Shown: positions 43,636-52,409 of the stretch, one piece after another
Numbering within the stretch: the first letter of the stretch is position 1
Layout: each line of letters opens with the position of its first letter
From: Streptomyces aculeolatus
GTDB lineage: Bacteria > Actinomycetota > Actinomycetes > Streptomycetales > Streptomycetaceae
Reading direction: 5' to 3'
Length of the DNA stretch: 64,000 nt
Assembly (NCBI RefSeq): GCF_020400605.1
Contig: NZ_JAINRD010000005.1
Location: 62,001-126,000 of the forward strand
Translations under genes and position numbers: made by a program
Notes under the pieces: model-generated
What the model was told of the DNA's origin: nothing
What the model saw: the letters and a program-made list of their open reading frames with translations, nothing else
The model's database searches: none

Positions 43636-44193
43636 ATGCGACGACGGACGCGCAGCGTGCTCGCGGCCCTGCCGCTGGCGCTGGCCCTGGCCCTGACGGG
43701 CTGCGGCTCCGACGGCGGTCAGGGCGACGGCAAGGTGGCGTCGGCGGGCGGCGACGGGAAGGAGGGCGGGGGCGGGCAGGAACCGGTCGCGGAGGACCCG
43801 GACGAGCAGATGCTGCAGTTCGCGCGGTGCCTGCGGAAGAACGGCGTGGATGTCCCGGATCCGCAGCCCGGGCAGGGCGTGAATCTGAACATGGACGGCG
43901 TCGGCGAGGCGAAGGCGCAGCGGGCCATGGAGGCGTGCCGGCGGTACGACCCGGCGACCACCTCGAAGAACGACCCGATCAGCAAGGAGCTGGAGGAGAA
44001 GCTGCGGGCGTACGCGCGCTGCATGCGCGGCAACGGCGTGGCGGACTTCCCGGATCCGGTGCCGGGCGGCGGGCTGCAGATGGACGGGGCGATCGAGCGG
44101 GACCCGGACTACGACGGGGCGGCGAAGGCCTGCAAGAAGCTGATGCCGGCGGGCGAGGGCGAGAGCTCCACGAACGAGGTGGAGGGCGAGTGA
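43636..44193 (+). CDS. Lipoprotein with a duplicated Cys-rich motif
   Basis: 185 residues from the ATG at 43636 (GGAG upstream; an upstream ATG at 43546 is unlikely). The signal peptide ends in LALTGC (lipobox, Cys about 22). The mature part has two homologous units: QFARCLRKNGVDVPDP ... MEACRRY and AYARCMRGNGVADFPDP ... AKACKKLMP, each with two cysteines that could form a disulfide. First gene of an operon with adaptor, ATPase and FtsX-type permease (overlapping starts). Such lipoproteins are seen at the head of actinobacterial MacAB-like operons, but their function is not known to me. Confidence 0.82.
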   Translation: MRRRTRSVLAALPLALALALTGCGSDGGQGDGKVASAGGDGKEGGGGQEPVAEDPDEQMLQFARCLRKNGVDVPDPQPGQGVNLNMDGVGEAKAQRAMEACRRYDPATTSKNDPISKELEEKLRAYARCMRGNGVADFPDPVPGGGLQMDGAIERDPDYDGAAKACKKLMPAGEGESSTNEVEGE

Positions 44194-45392
44194 CCGCGCG
44201 CCCCGCCGCCGCGAGGCAGGAGCCGGCCCCCGGAGAGCCGCCGGCCGGACACCCGCCGGCCGGAGATCCACCCGCCGACGGCCCGCCCGCCGGCAGCCCG
44301 CCCGCGACCCGCCGCGGGCGGCACCGGCGCAGGCGGCGCCGGATCGCCGCCGGCGCGGTGTTCCTCGCCGCGACCGGCGGCGCCGCGGCGGCCGGCCTGG
44401 GCCTCGGCGGCACGGGGGACCCGGCCGGGGCGGCGGACGGCGAACTGCCCCCGGCCACCGCCGAGGTCACCCGCGACACCCTGGTCGACACCCGCGGCGC
44501 GGACGCCGAACTGGGCCACGGCCCGGCCTCCGGCGCCGCCGCCCGCACCGGCGGCACCCTCACGGAACTGCCGCGTTCGGGCGCCCGGGTGGCCCGCGGC
44601 GAGGCGCTGTACGAGGTGGACGACGAGCCGGTGACCCTGCTGTACGGGGACCTGCCCGCGTACCGCGCGCTGGCACCCGGCGCCGAGGGCACGGACGTGG
44701 CGCAGCTGGAGCGCAACCTGGGCGCCCTCGGCTACACCGGCTTCACCGCGGACGGGGAGTACACGGACGCCACGGCCGCCGCGGTCCGCGCGTGGCAGGC
44801 GGACCTGGGCGCCGCGCAGACGGGCCGGGTGGAGCCGGGGCAGGTGGTGTTCGCGCCGGGCCCGGTCCTCGTGGAGAGCGTGGCGGCGCAGCGCGGCGAC
44901 CTCCTCGCCCCGGGCGCCGACGTGCTCACGTACACCGGCACCGACGTGGCCGTCACCGCGGAACTGGACGTCGCGGACCGGCGGCTCGCGCGGCGCGGCG
45001 CGGAGGTGGGCGTGGAGCTGCCGGACGGCCGGACGGTGCGCGGCACGGTCGCGGACGTGTCGGTGGCGACGCGGCCGGCGGAGGGCGAGCAGGAGGCGCA
45101 GACCGTCGTGGAGGTCGTCGTCCGGCTCGGTGGCGCAGAGGCGAGGAGGGCGGCGTCCGCGTACGACGAGGCGGGCGTGCACGTCGACTTCACCGCCGGG
45201 CGCCGCGAGGACGTGCTGACGGTGCCGGTCGCGGCGCTGCTGGCGCTGGCGGAGGGCGGCTTCGGGGTGGAGGTGGTCGAGGGCGGCGAGACGCGCTACG
45301 TACCGGTGGAGACGGGCCTGTTCGCGAACGGCCGGGTCGAGATCACGGGCGCCGGCCTCACGGCGGGCACGAAGGTGGGGATGCCGCGGTGA
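44190..45392 (+). CDS. Periplasmic adaptor-like protein with peptidoglycan-binding domain
   Basis: 400 residues from the GTG overlapping the lipoprotein stop (GTGA). A Pro-rich, then Arg-rich ([11 protein letters not shown]) N-terminus precedes a membrane anchor at about 51-72. GTDVAQLERNLGALGYTGF with ADGEYTDATAAAVRAWQ is a PG_binding_1 domain (about 168-210). The flanking parts (TRGADAELGHGPAS; VLTYTGTDVAVTAELDVADR; TVPVAALLALAEGGFGVEV) follow the membrane-fusion (HlyD/MacA) pattern. It would couple the ABC permease to the wall. Operon with the ATPase and permease genes. Confidence 0.85.
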   Translation: MTARPAAARQEPAPGEPPAGHPPAGDPPADGPPAGSPPATRRGRHRRRRRRIAAGAVFLAATGGAAAAGLGLGGTGDPAGAADGELPPATAEVTRDTLVDTRGADAELGHGPASGAAARTGGTLTELPRSGARVARGEALYEVDDEPVTLLYGDLPAYRALAPGAEGTDVAQLERNLGALGYTGFTADGEYTDATAAAVRAWQADLGAAQTGRVEPGQVVFAPGPVLVESVAAQRGDLLAPGADVLTYTGTDVAVTAELDVADRRLARRGAEVGVELPDGRTVRGTVADVSVATRPAEGEQEAQTVVEVVVRLGGAEARRAASAYDEAGVHVDFTAGRREDVLTVPVAALLALAEGGFGVEVVEGGETRYVPVETGLFANGRVEITGAGLTAGTKVGMPR

Positions 45393-46063
45393 TCGAGCTG
45401 ACGAACGTGACCAGGACCTACGCCGGCGGTGTCACCGCGCTCGCCGGGGTCTCGCTGACCGTGGCGGCCGGCGAACTCGTCGCGGTCACCGGCCCTTCGG
45501 GGTCGGGGAAGTCGACGCTGCTCCACGTGCTGGGCACCCTGGACCGGCCCACGTCGGGCGGGGTGCGGATCGCCGGGTACGACGTGGCCGCGCTGTCCGA
45601 CGCGGGCCTGTCCGCGCTGCGCGCCCACCGGATCGGCTTCGTCTTCCAGCAGTTCCACCTTGCGGGCGGCACGACGGCCCTCGACAACGTCGCCGACGGG
45701 CTCCTCTACACCGGCCTGCGCCGGGCGGAGCGGCGGCGCCGCGCGGAGCGGGTGCTGCACCGGGTGGGCCTGGGGCACCGCATGGAGCACCGGCCGCACG
45801 AGCTGTCGGGCGGCGAGCGGCAGCGCGTCGCGGTGGCCCGTGCGGTGGCGGGGGACCCGCCGCTGCTGCTGGCGGACGAGCCGACGGGGGCGCTGGACAC
45901 GGCGTCGGGCGCGGCGGTGGTGGAGCTGTTGCGGGAGCTGAACGGGGCGGGGACGACGGTGGTGGTGATCACGCACGAACGGGAGTTGGCGGCGGCGCTG
46001 CCGCGGCAGGTGCGGCTGCGGGACGGCCGGCTGGAGCACGAGGGAACGGTGCACGGGACATGA
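45389..46063 (+). CDS. ABC transporter ATP-binding protein (MacB/LolD type)
   Basis: 224 residues from a GTG overlapping the adaptor stop. Walker A GPSGSGKSTLLHVLGTLDRPTSG (in part), Q-loop FVFQQFHLAGG, signature LSGGERQRVAVARA, Walker B LLADEPTGALD and switch ITHER are intact. The DRPTSG and EPTGALDT features are typical of the MacB/LolD/SalX group that works with FtsX permeases. Translationally coupled to both neighbours. Confidence 0.93.
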   Translation: MIELTNVTRTYAGGVTALAGVSLTVAAGELVAVTGPSGSGKSTLLHVLGTLDRPTSGGVRIAGYDVAALSDAGLSALRAHRIGFVFQQFHLAGGTTALDNVADGLLYTGLRRAERRRRAERVLHRVGLGHRMEHRPHELSGGERQRVAVARAVAGDPPLLLADEPTGALDTASGAAVVELLRELNGAGTTVVVITHERELAAALPRQVRLRDGRLEHEGTVHGT

Positions 46064-47265
46064 GGGCAGAGGACATCCACCCCGCCGGGCTCCGGCCGGG
46101 GGACGTGCTGCGGGGCGGTGCGGTGGGGCTGCGGACGCGGCCGCTGCGGGCGGCGCTGTCGGCGCTGGGGATCGCGATAGGGATCGCGGCGATGGTGGCG
46201 GTGGTGGGGATCTCGTCGAGTTCGCGGGCGGATCTGGACCGTACGCTCGACTCGCTGGGCACGAACCTGCTGACGGTCTCGCCGGGCCGGACGATGGACG
46301 GCGGGCTGGCGAAGCTGCCGGCGCGGGCGGAGGACATGGTGGCCAGGATCGGCCCGGTGGCGTCGGTGTCGGCGATCGGCCGGGTCGCCGACGCGAACGT
46401 CTACCGCACGGACCGGATACCGGCGGCGGAGACGGGCGGGCTGGCCGCGTACGCGGTGCGCACCGACCTGCCGGCGGCGACGGGGGCGCGGCTGCGCGAC
46501 GGCACGTGGCTGAACGCGGCGACGGCGCGCCACCCGGCGGTGGTGCTGGGCGCGACGGCGGCGGAGCGGCTGGGCGTGGGCCGGGCGGCACCGGAAGTGC
46601 GGGTACTGGTCGGCGGGCAGTGGTTCACGGTGGTCGGCATCCTCCAGCCGGCGCCGCTGGCGCCGGAGTTGGACATCGGGGCGCTGGTGGGGTGGCCGGC
46701 GGCGCAGGACCGCCTGGGCTTCGACGGCCACGCGACGACGGTCTACACGAGGTCGGCGGACGCGGCCGTGGAGGACGTCCGGTCGGTGCTGGGCGCGACG
46801 GCGAACCCGGCGGCGCCGAACGAGGTGGAGGTCTCGCGCCCGTCGGACGCGCTGGCGGCGAAGCGGGCGGCGGGCGAGGCGTTCACGCGGCTGCTGCTGG
46901 GGGTGGGCGCGGTGGCGCTGCTGGTGGGCGGCGTGGGGGTGGCGAACACGATGGTCATCTCGGTGCTGGAGCGGCTCGCGGAGATCGGTCTCCGCCGCGC
47001 CCTGGGCGCCACCCGCGGCCATATCCGCACGCAGTTCCTGGCGGAGTCGCTGCTGCTGTCGGCCCTGGGCGGCGCGGCGGGTGCGCTGCTCGGCGCGGGG
47101 GTGACGGCGTCGTACGCGGCGTCGCAGTCCTGGCCGCCGGTGGTCCCGGTGTGGACGCTGGCGGGGGCCCTGGCGGCCACGCTGGCCACGGGCACGCTGG
47201 CCGGCCTCTACCCGGCCGTCCACGCCGGCCGCCTCCCGCCGACGACGGCGCTGGCGACGCCGTAG
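46060..47265 (+). CDS. FtsX-like ABC permease (MacB type)
   Basis: 401 residues from an ATG overlapping the ATPase stop (ATGA). A membrane helix near residues 28-50 (ALGIAIGIAAMVAVVGIS) is followed by a large periplasmic domain starting LDSLGTNLLTVSPG, and three C-terminal helices including VANTMVISVLERLAEIGLRRALGATRGHI (the MacB signature, in part). It is the last gene of the export operon. Probable role: moving a peptide, lipid or antibiotic out, or envelope mechanotransmission. Confidence 0.92.
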   Translation: MRAEDIHPAGLRPGDVLRGGAVGLRTRPLRAALSALGIAIGIAAMVAVVGISSSSRADLDRTLDSLGTNLLTVSPGRTMDGGLAKLPARAEDMVARIGPVASVSAIGRVADANVYRTDRIPAAETGGLAAYAVRTDLPAATGARLRDGTWLNAATARHPAVVLGATAAERLGVGRAAPEVRVLVGGQWFTVVGILQPAPLAPELDIGALVGWPAAQDRLGFDGHATTVYTRSADAAVEDVRSVLGATANPAAPNEVEVSRPSDALAAKRAAGEAFTRLLLGVGAVALLVGGVGVANTMVISVLERLAEIGLRRALGATRGHIRTQFLAESLLLSALGGAAGALLGAGVTASYAASQSWPPVVPVWTLAGALAATLATGTLAGLYPAVHAGRLPPTTALATP

Positions 47266-47295
47266 GGCCCCGCGGGGGGCGGGGTGCGGGACCTC

Positions 47296-48330
47296 TCACT
47301 CTCCGAGGACCACGACCTCCGACGCCTCGAATCCCACCCCCACCCGGTCCCCCGCCTGCGGCGCCCCCCGCAGCGCCACCGACGCCTCCAGCGACGGCCC
47401 CCGCTCCGGCCGCAGCGCCAGCAGCACCTGCTCCCCCCGGAACGTCCGCCCCTCCACCGTGCACTCCAGCCCCGACCCCGCGGGCCCCACCCGCACGCCC
47501 GCCGGCCGTATCAGCAGCGACCGCTCCCCCGACGCTCCGGCACCCGGCGCTCCGGATGCGGCCACCCCCACCCGGCCCCACGGCGTCTCGGCCTCCGCCC
47601 CCCGCACCGTTGCGCGCACCACGTTCGCGAACCCCAGGAACCGGGCGACGAATTCGTCCGCCGGCCGCTCCCACACCTCCACCGGCGTGCCGCTCTGCGC
47701 GACGTGCCCGTCCCGCATCACCACCACCCGGTCGGCCAGCGCGAACGCCTCCCCCTGGTCGTGGGTCACCGCCAGCACCGTCGTCCCCAGCCGCCCGAAG
47801 AGCTGCCGCAGCTCGACCACCAGCCGCTCCCGCAGCGAGCGGTCCAGCTGCCCCAGCGGCTCGTCCAGCATCAGCAGTTGCGGCGACGGCGCCAGCGCCC
47901 GCGCCAGCGCCACCCGCTGCTGCTCTCCGCCCGACAGCGCCCCCACCGAGCGCCGCTCGGCCCCCGGCAGCCCGACGAGCGCGAGGAGTTCGGCGACCCG
48001 CTCCCGGGCCGCCGCCCGCGGGGCCCCGTGCATGCGCAGCCCGAAGGACACGTTGCCGCCCACGTCCCGGTGCGGGAACAGCTGCTGGTCCTGGAACATC
48101 AGCCCCACCCCCCGCCGGTGGGCGGGCACCCCCGCGAGGTCGCGCCCGCCCAGCAGCACCCGCCCCCCGGCGACCGGCTGCAGCCCGGCCACGGCCCGCA
48201 GCAGCGTGGACTTGCCGCTGCCGCTGGGCCCGAGCACGCTGACGACCTCGTGGTCCGCGACGTCGAGGGAGATCCCGTCGACCGCCGGGCGGTCGCCGTA
48301 GCGCACGGTGACGTCGTCGAGTACGAGCAT
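47296..48330 (-). CDS. thiQ: Thiamine ABC transporter ATP-binding protein
   Basis: 344 residues. Walker A GPSGSGKSTLLRAVAG, signature [14 protein letters not shown], Walker B LLMLDEPLGQLD and switch VTHDQGEAFALADR are intact. A C-terminal TOBE-like domain (about 240-344) makes it longer than the enterobacterial ThiQ. Identity rests on the operon: thiB-like binding protein and thiP-like permease just upstream, all behind a TPP riboswitch. The TGATG overlap with thiP couples translation. Confidence 0.87.
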   Translation of the reverse strand: MLVLDDVTVRYGDRPAVDGISLDVADHEVVSVLGPSGSGKSTLLRAVAGLQPVAGGRVLLGGRDLAGVPAHRRGVGLMFQDQQLFPHRDVGGNVSFGLRMHGAPRAAARERVAELLALVGLPGAERRSVGALSGGEQQRVALARALAPSPQLLMLDEPLGQLDRSLRERLVVELRQLFGRLGTTVLAVTHDQGEAFALADRVVVMRDGHVAQSGTPVEVWERPADEFVARFLGFANVVRATVRGAEAETPWGRVGVAASGAPGAGASGERSLLIRPAGVRVGPAGSGLECTVEGRTFRGEQVLLALRPERGPSLEASVALRGAPQAGDRVGVGFEASEVVVLGE

Positions 48331-50069
48331 CAGAACTCTCCCGCCTGGTTCTTGCGGACCCGTTCCAGCAGCAGCAGCGAAGCCGCGCAGACGGCCATGA
48401 GGATGGTGCTCAGCGCCATCGCCTGCCCGTAGTTGGTCTCGCCGGCCCGCCCCAGCAGCCGGGCGACGGCGACGGGCAGCGTCGGCCGGTCGGGCCCGGC
48501 GATGAACACGGTGGCGCCGAACTCGCCGAGGGAGACCGCGAAGGCGAAGCCGGCGGCGACGAGCACCGCCCGCCACACCAGTGGCAGGTCGACCTCCCGC
48601 CAGGCGCGCAGCGGGGAGGCGCCGAGGACGGCGGCGGCTTCGCGCAGCCGGTCGTCGACGGCGCGGAGCACGGGCAGCATGGTCCGTACGACGAAGGGGA
48701 CGCCGACCAGCGCCTGCGCGAGCGGCACGAGGATCCAGGACGAGCGCAGGTCGAGCGGCGGGGTGTCGAGGGCGATGAGGAAGCCGAAGCCGACGGTGAC
48801 GGCGGAGGTGCCCAGCGGCAGCATCAGCAGCGCGTCGAAGCCGCGGACGAGGGGCCCGGCGCGGCGGGTGACGGCGGCCGCGGCGAGGCCGCCGACGACG
48901 ACGGCGATGACGGTGGCGACGGCGGCGTAGGCGAGGGAGTTGCCGACGGCTTCCAGCGGCGGGACGGCGAAGGTGCCGTCGCTGTCCTGCAGCGCGCGGT
49001 AGAAGGCGAGGCCGTGGCCGCCGGGGGCGGCGAAGGAGCGTTCGGCGAGGACGGCGAGCGGTGCGAGGAGCAGCACGGCGGCGACGGCGACGACGCCGCC
49101 GATCAGGGCGCGTTCGCCGGCGCCGCGGGGGCGGCGGGCGGTGGTCTCGGGGGCGACGAGGCTGAGTGCCCGCTCCCGGCGGCGTACGGTCCAGGCGTGC
49201 ACGGCGAGGACGGCGGCGACGGCGGCGAGCTGGATGAGGGAGAGGACGGCGGCGGTGGGCAGGTCGAGGAAGTCCGCGGTCTGGCGGTAGATCTCCACTT
49301 CGAGGGTGGAGTAGGAGGGGCCGCCGAGGATCTGGACGACGCCGAAGGAGGTGAAGGTGAAGAGGAAGACCATGAGGGCCGCGGCGGCGACGGCGGGCCC
49401 GAGGGCGGGCAGGGTGACGTGCCGCCAGGCGGCGAGGCGGCCGGCGCCGAGCACGCGGGCGGCTTCTTCCTGGCGGGGGTCGAGCTGGGCCCACAGGCCG
49501 CCGACGGTCCGTACGACGACGGCGAAGTTGAAGAAGACGTGGGCGAGGAGGATGGCCCACACGGAGGTGTCCAGGCGGACGCCCCACCAGCCGTCGAGGA
49601 CGCCGCCGCGGCCCACGAGGGCGAGGAACGCGGAGCCGACGACGACGGTGGGCATCACGAACGGCACGGTGACCAGGGCGCGCAGGAGCTGTTTGCCGGG
49701 GAAGTCGAAGCGGGCGAAGACGTACGCGGCGGGCAGCGCGAGGACGAGGGTCAGCCCGGTGGAGGCGGCGGCCTGCCAGAGGGTGAACCACAGGACGCCG
49801 AGGATGTCGGGGTCGCCGAGGACGTCGGGGATGCGGCCGAGCTGCCAGGTGCCGCCCTCGCGCAGGCCGCGGGCGACGATGGCGCCGACGGGGTAGGCGA
49901 AGAAGACGGCGAAGAACGCGGCGGGCACGGCCATGAGCGCGAGCCGGCCGGCCGCGCCGGGTATCCGGCGGCGGCGGCCCGCGCCCGTGTCCGTACGCGC
50001 CCGGGGGGCCTTCCCGCCGCCGGCGGCCCGGGTTACTTCACGACCAGCGAGGTCCACGTCTTGATCCAC
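48330..50069 (-). CDS. thiP: Thiamine ABC transporter permease (fused, two-domain)
   Basis: 579 residues from a GTG at 50069 that overlaps the thiB end by 37 bases; no ideal ribosome site is visible, so the start is uncertain. Twelve membrane segments in two permease units, each with an EAA loop (EEAARVLGAGRLAAWRHVTLP and REAAAVLGASPLRAWREVDLP, both shown in part). This duplicated layout is that of ThiP and FbpB. The riboswitch favours thiamine as substrate over iron. Confidence 0.87.
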   Translation of the reverse strand: MDQDVDLAGREVTRAAGGGKAPRARTDTGAGRRRRIPGAAGRLALMAVPAAFFAVFFAYPVGAIVARGLREGGTWQLGRIPDVLGDPDILGVLWFTLWQAAASTGLTLVLALPAAYVFARFDFPGKQLLRALVTVPFVMPTVVVGSAFLALVGRGGVLDGWWGVRLDTSVWAILLAHVFFNFAVVVRTVGGLWAQLDPRQEEAARVLGAGRLAAWRHVTLPALGPAVAAAALMVFLFTFTSFGVVQILGGPSYSTLEVEIYRQTADFLDLPTAAVLSLIQLAAVAAVLAVHAWTVRRRERALSLVAPETTARRPRGAGERALIGGVVAVAAVLLLAPLAVLAERSFAAPGGHGLAFYRALQDSDGTFAVPPLEAVGNSLAYAAVATVIAVVVGGLAAAAVTRRAGPLVRGFDALLMLPLGTSAVTVGFGFLIALDTPPLDLRSSWILVPLAQALVGVPFVVRTMLPVLRAVDDRLREAAAVLGASPLRAWREVDLPLVWRAVLVAAGFAFAVSLGEFGATVFIAGPDRPTLPVAVARLLGRAGETNYGQAMALSTILMAVCAASLLLLERVRKNQAGEF

Positions 50070-51091
50070 TGCTCCCGGTTGTCGTCGACGACGGCCGGGT
50101 CGAGGGTGTGCGGGTCGGCGATCTCCTCGCCGTAGCGGGTGAACACCTCGGGCAGTTCGGTGTTCTCGCGGACGGGGTGGACGAACATGTTCAGCGGCAT
50201 GTCCTGCTGGAACTTCTCACCGATGAGGAAGTCGATGAGGGCCTTGCCGCCTTCGGTGTTGCCGGCGTTGGCGAGGAGGCCGGCGAACTCGATCTGGCGG
50301 AAGCAGGTGCCGGTGGCCACGCCGGTGGTCGCTTCCTTGGGCCGGGACTCCATGTCGAGGACGGGCGGGCTGGAGGCGTACGAGACGACGAGCGGCTTGT
50401 CGCCCTTGCCGGCGCCGGAGAAGCGCTCGTAGTACGCCTGCTCCCAGCCGTCGACGACCTCGACGCCGTTGTCGCGCAGCTCGCTCCAGTAGTCCTCCCA
50501 GCCGTCCTCTCCGTACGCGTCGGCGGTGGCGAGGAGGAAGGCCAGGCCCGGGGAGGAGGTGGCGGCGTTCTCGGTGACGAGGAGGTCCTGGTAGCGGGGG
50601 TCGGCGAGGTCGTCGAAGGTCTGCGGCGGGTCGAGGTCCTTCTCCTCGAAGTACGCGCGGTCGTAGTTGACGCACACGTCGCCGTAGTCGACGGGGGTGA
50701 CGCGGTGTTCGCCGGCGTCGAGCTGGAGTTCCCGGGGGATGCGGTCCAGCCCCTTCGCTTCGTACGGCGTGAAGATCCCGTTGTCGAGGCCGCGGGAGAG
50801 GAGGGTGTTGTCGATGCCGAAGAAGACGTCGCCCTGGGGGTTGTCCTTGGACAGGACGGCCTGGTTGACGGCGGAGCCGGCGTCCTTGCCCTTGAGGATG
50901 TCGACCTTGTACCCGGACTGCTTCTCGAACGCCTCGAGGACGTCGTCGGAGACGGCGAAGGAGTCGTGGGTGACGAGGGTGACGCTCTTGTCGCCCGAGC
51001 CGGACCCGGATCCGTCGCCGGAGTCCGAGCCGCAGGCGGCCAGGCCCACGGCGAGGGACGCGGCCAGGGCGGTGGTGACGATGCGCTTCAT
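50033..51091 (-). CDS. thiB: Thiamine-binding lipoprotein
   Basis: 352 residues with a lipobox VGLAAC (Cys20) and a Gly/Ser/Asp spacer. SVTLVTHDSFAVSDDVLEAF, DVFFGIDNTLLSR, VTPVDYGDVCVNYDRAYF and SSPGLAFLLATADAYGEDGW are typical of the TbpA/ThiB group. It binds thiamine or its phosphates outside the membrane. The ATG at 51091 lacks a good Shine-Dalgarno, and GCAGCCC just before it pairs with GGGCTGC at 51120-51114, which would hide the start; with the TPP riboswitch upstream this points to translational control. Confidence 0.9.
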   Translation of the reverse strand: MKRIVTTALAASLAVGLAACGSDSGDGSGSGSGDKSVTLVTHDSFAVSDDVLEAFEKQSGYKVDILKGKDAGSAVNQAVLSKDNPQGDVFFGIDNTLLSRGLDNGIFTPYEAKGLDRIPRELQLDAGEHRVTPVDYGDVCVNYDRAYFEEKDLDPPQTFDDLADPRYQDLLVTENAATSSPGLAFLLATADAYGEDGWEDYWSELRDNGVEVVDGWEQAYYERFSGAGKGDKPLVVSYASSPPVLDMESRPKEATTGVATGTCFRQIEFAGLLANAGNTEGGKALIDFLIGEKFQQDMPLNMFVHPVRENTELPEVFTRYGEEIADPHTLDPAVVDDNREQWIKTWTSLVVK

Positions 51092-51120
51092 CGGGCTGCT
51101 TTCGTGGCGGCGGGCAGCCC
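51092..51120 (-). promoter_or_regulatory. Hairpin covering the thiB ribosome-binding region
   Basis: On the minus strand GGGCTGC (51120-51114) pairs with GCAGCCC (51099-51093), leaving one base before the ATG. It is a likely expression platform for the riboswitch upstream; GCTGC repeats at 51130-51125 offer a competing partner. Confidence 0.45.
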
Positions 51121-51139
51121 GGGCAGCAGCAGAGTCTCG

Positions 51140-51235
51140 ACCGAACTTCCTACCCAGAATGACCTGGGCGAGGTTCGAGGGTCTGCGGCCTGGACGGTGC
51201 CGCACTCTCAGCGCTGCGAGCGCTCCCCTGTCGGT
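51140..51235 (-). ncRNA. TPP riboswitch (thi box)
   Basis: Read on the minus strand, P1 is ACCGA (51235-51231) with UCGGU (51144-51140). Inside are the conserved thi-box elements: GGGGAGC near 51228, GCUGAGAG around 51212-51205, ACCCUCGAACCU at 51182-51171, and GGGUAGGAAG around 51155-51146. It binds thiamine pyrophosphate. It lies between rlmN and thiB on the strand of thiB, so it controls the thiBPQ transporter genes, shutting them off when TPP is plentiful. Confidence 0.9.
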
Positions 51236-51253
51236 GTGTACATATGAACGGTA

Positions 51254-52372
51254 TCAGGCGGGTGTGTCGGCCGCGGAGGCGGCGAGCTGTCCGCAGGCTC
51301 CCTCGATCTCCTGGCCCCGGGTGTCGCGCACGGTCACGGGCACGCCGTGGGCCTCCAGGGCGGCGACGAACGCCCGCTCGTCCTCGGGCCGCGAGGCGGT
51401 CCACTTGGAGCCGGGGGTGGGGTTGAGCGGGATGAGGTTGACGTGGGCGCGGCGGCCCTTGAGGAGGCGGCCGAGGAGGTCGGCCCGCCACGCCTGGTCG
51501 TTGATGTCCTTGATCAGCGCGTACTCGATGGAGACGCGGCGGCCGGAGCGCTCGGCGTACTCCCAGGCGGCGTCGAGGACCTCGCGGACCTTCCAGCGGG
51601 TGTTGACGGGCACGAGGGTGTCGCGCAGCTCGTCGTCGGGCGCGTGCAGGGACACCGCGAGGCGGCACTTCAGGCCCTCGTCGGCGAAGCGGTGCATGGC
51701 GGGCACGAGGCCGACGGTGGAGACGGTGATGCCGCGCTGGGAGAGCCCGAGGCCGTCGGGCTCGGGGTCGGTGAGGCGGCGTACGGCGGACAGCACCCGG
51801 TTGTAGTTCGCCAGCGGCTCGCCCATGCCCATGAAGACGATGTTGGACAGCCGCGCCGGCCCTCCGGGGACCTCGCCGTCGCGCAGGGCGCGCATGCCGT
51901 CGACGATCTGGTGGACGATCTCGGCGGTCGACAGGTTGCGGGTGAGGCCCGCCTGGCCGGTGGCGCAGAACGGGCAGTTCATGCCGCAGCCGGCCTGGGA
52001 GGAGATGCACATGGTGACGCGGTCGGGGTAGCGCATGAGCACCGACTCGACCAGCGTGCCGTCGAAGAGCCGCCACAGGGTCTTGCGCGTGGTGTCGCCG
52101 TCACAGCTCAGGTGCCGCACGACGGTCATCAGCTCGGGCAGCAGCCCCTCGGCGAGCTTCGCCCGGGACCCGGCCGGCACGTCGGTCCAGCCGGCCGGGT
52201 CGGTGTCGTAGCGCGCGAAGTAGTGCCGCGACAGCTGCGCGGCACGGAACGGCTTCTCCCCCAGCTCGGCGACGGCTTCGCGGCGCTCGGCGGGGGTGAG
52301 GTCGGCTAGGTGCCGCGGCGGCTTCTTGGCACCACGGGGGACGGCGAAGGTGAGCTCTCCTGGCTTCGGCAT
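51254..52372 (-). CDS. rlmN: 23S rRNA (adenine2503-C2)-methyltransferase
   Basis: 372 residues. The radical-SAM cluster motif is CGMNCPFC (CxxxCxxC, first Cys in QAGCGMNC), with [25 protein letters not shown] and [10 protein letters not shown]. The C-terminal methyl-carrying cysteine is in IEGACGQLA. RlmN methylates A2503 of 23S rRNA and A37 of some tRNAs. The ATG at 52372 has no strong ribosome site. Streptomycete gene order places it near cdsA-frr-pyrH, as here. Confidence 0.95.
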   Translation of the reverse strand: MPKPGELTFAVPRGAKKPPRHLADLTPAERREAVAELGEKPFRAAQLSRHYFARYDTDPAGWTDVPAGSRAKLAEGLLPELMTVVRHLSCDGDTTRKTLWRLFDGTLVESVLMRYPDRVTMCISSQAGCGMNCPFCATGQAGLTRNLSTAEIVHQIVDGMRALRDGEVPGGPARLSNIVFMGMGEPLANYNRVLSAVRRLTDPEPDGLGLSQRGITVSTVGLVPAMHRFADEGLKCRLAVSLHAPDDELRDTLVPVNTRWKVREVLDAAWEYAERSGRRVSIEYALIKDINDQAWRADLLGRLLKGRRAHVNLIPLNPTPGSKWTASRPEDERAFVAALEAHGVPVTVRDTRGQEIEGACGQLAASAADTPA

Positions 52373-52409
52373 AGCCGTACCAGTGTCGCAGACGGAAACA
52401 CCTGCGCCC

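Noticed and set aside
47296..51091. Iron(III) ABC transporter
   Set aside because: The fused permease and ATPase would fit iron uptake, but the TPP riboswitch and the TbpA-like binding protein favour thiamine.
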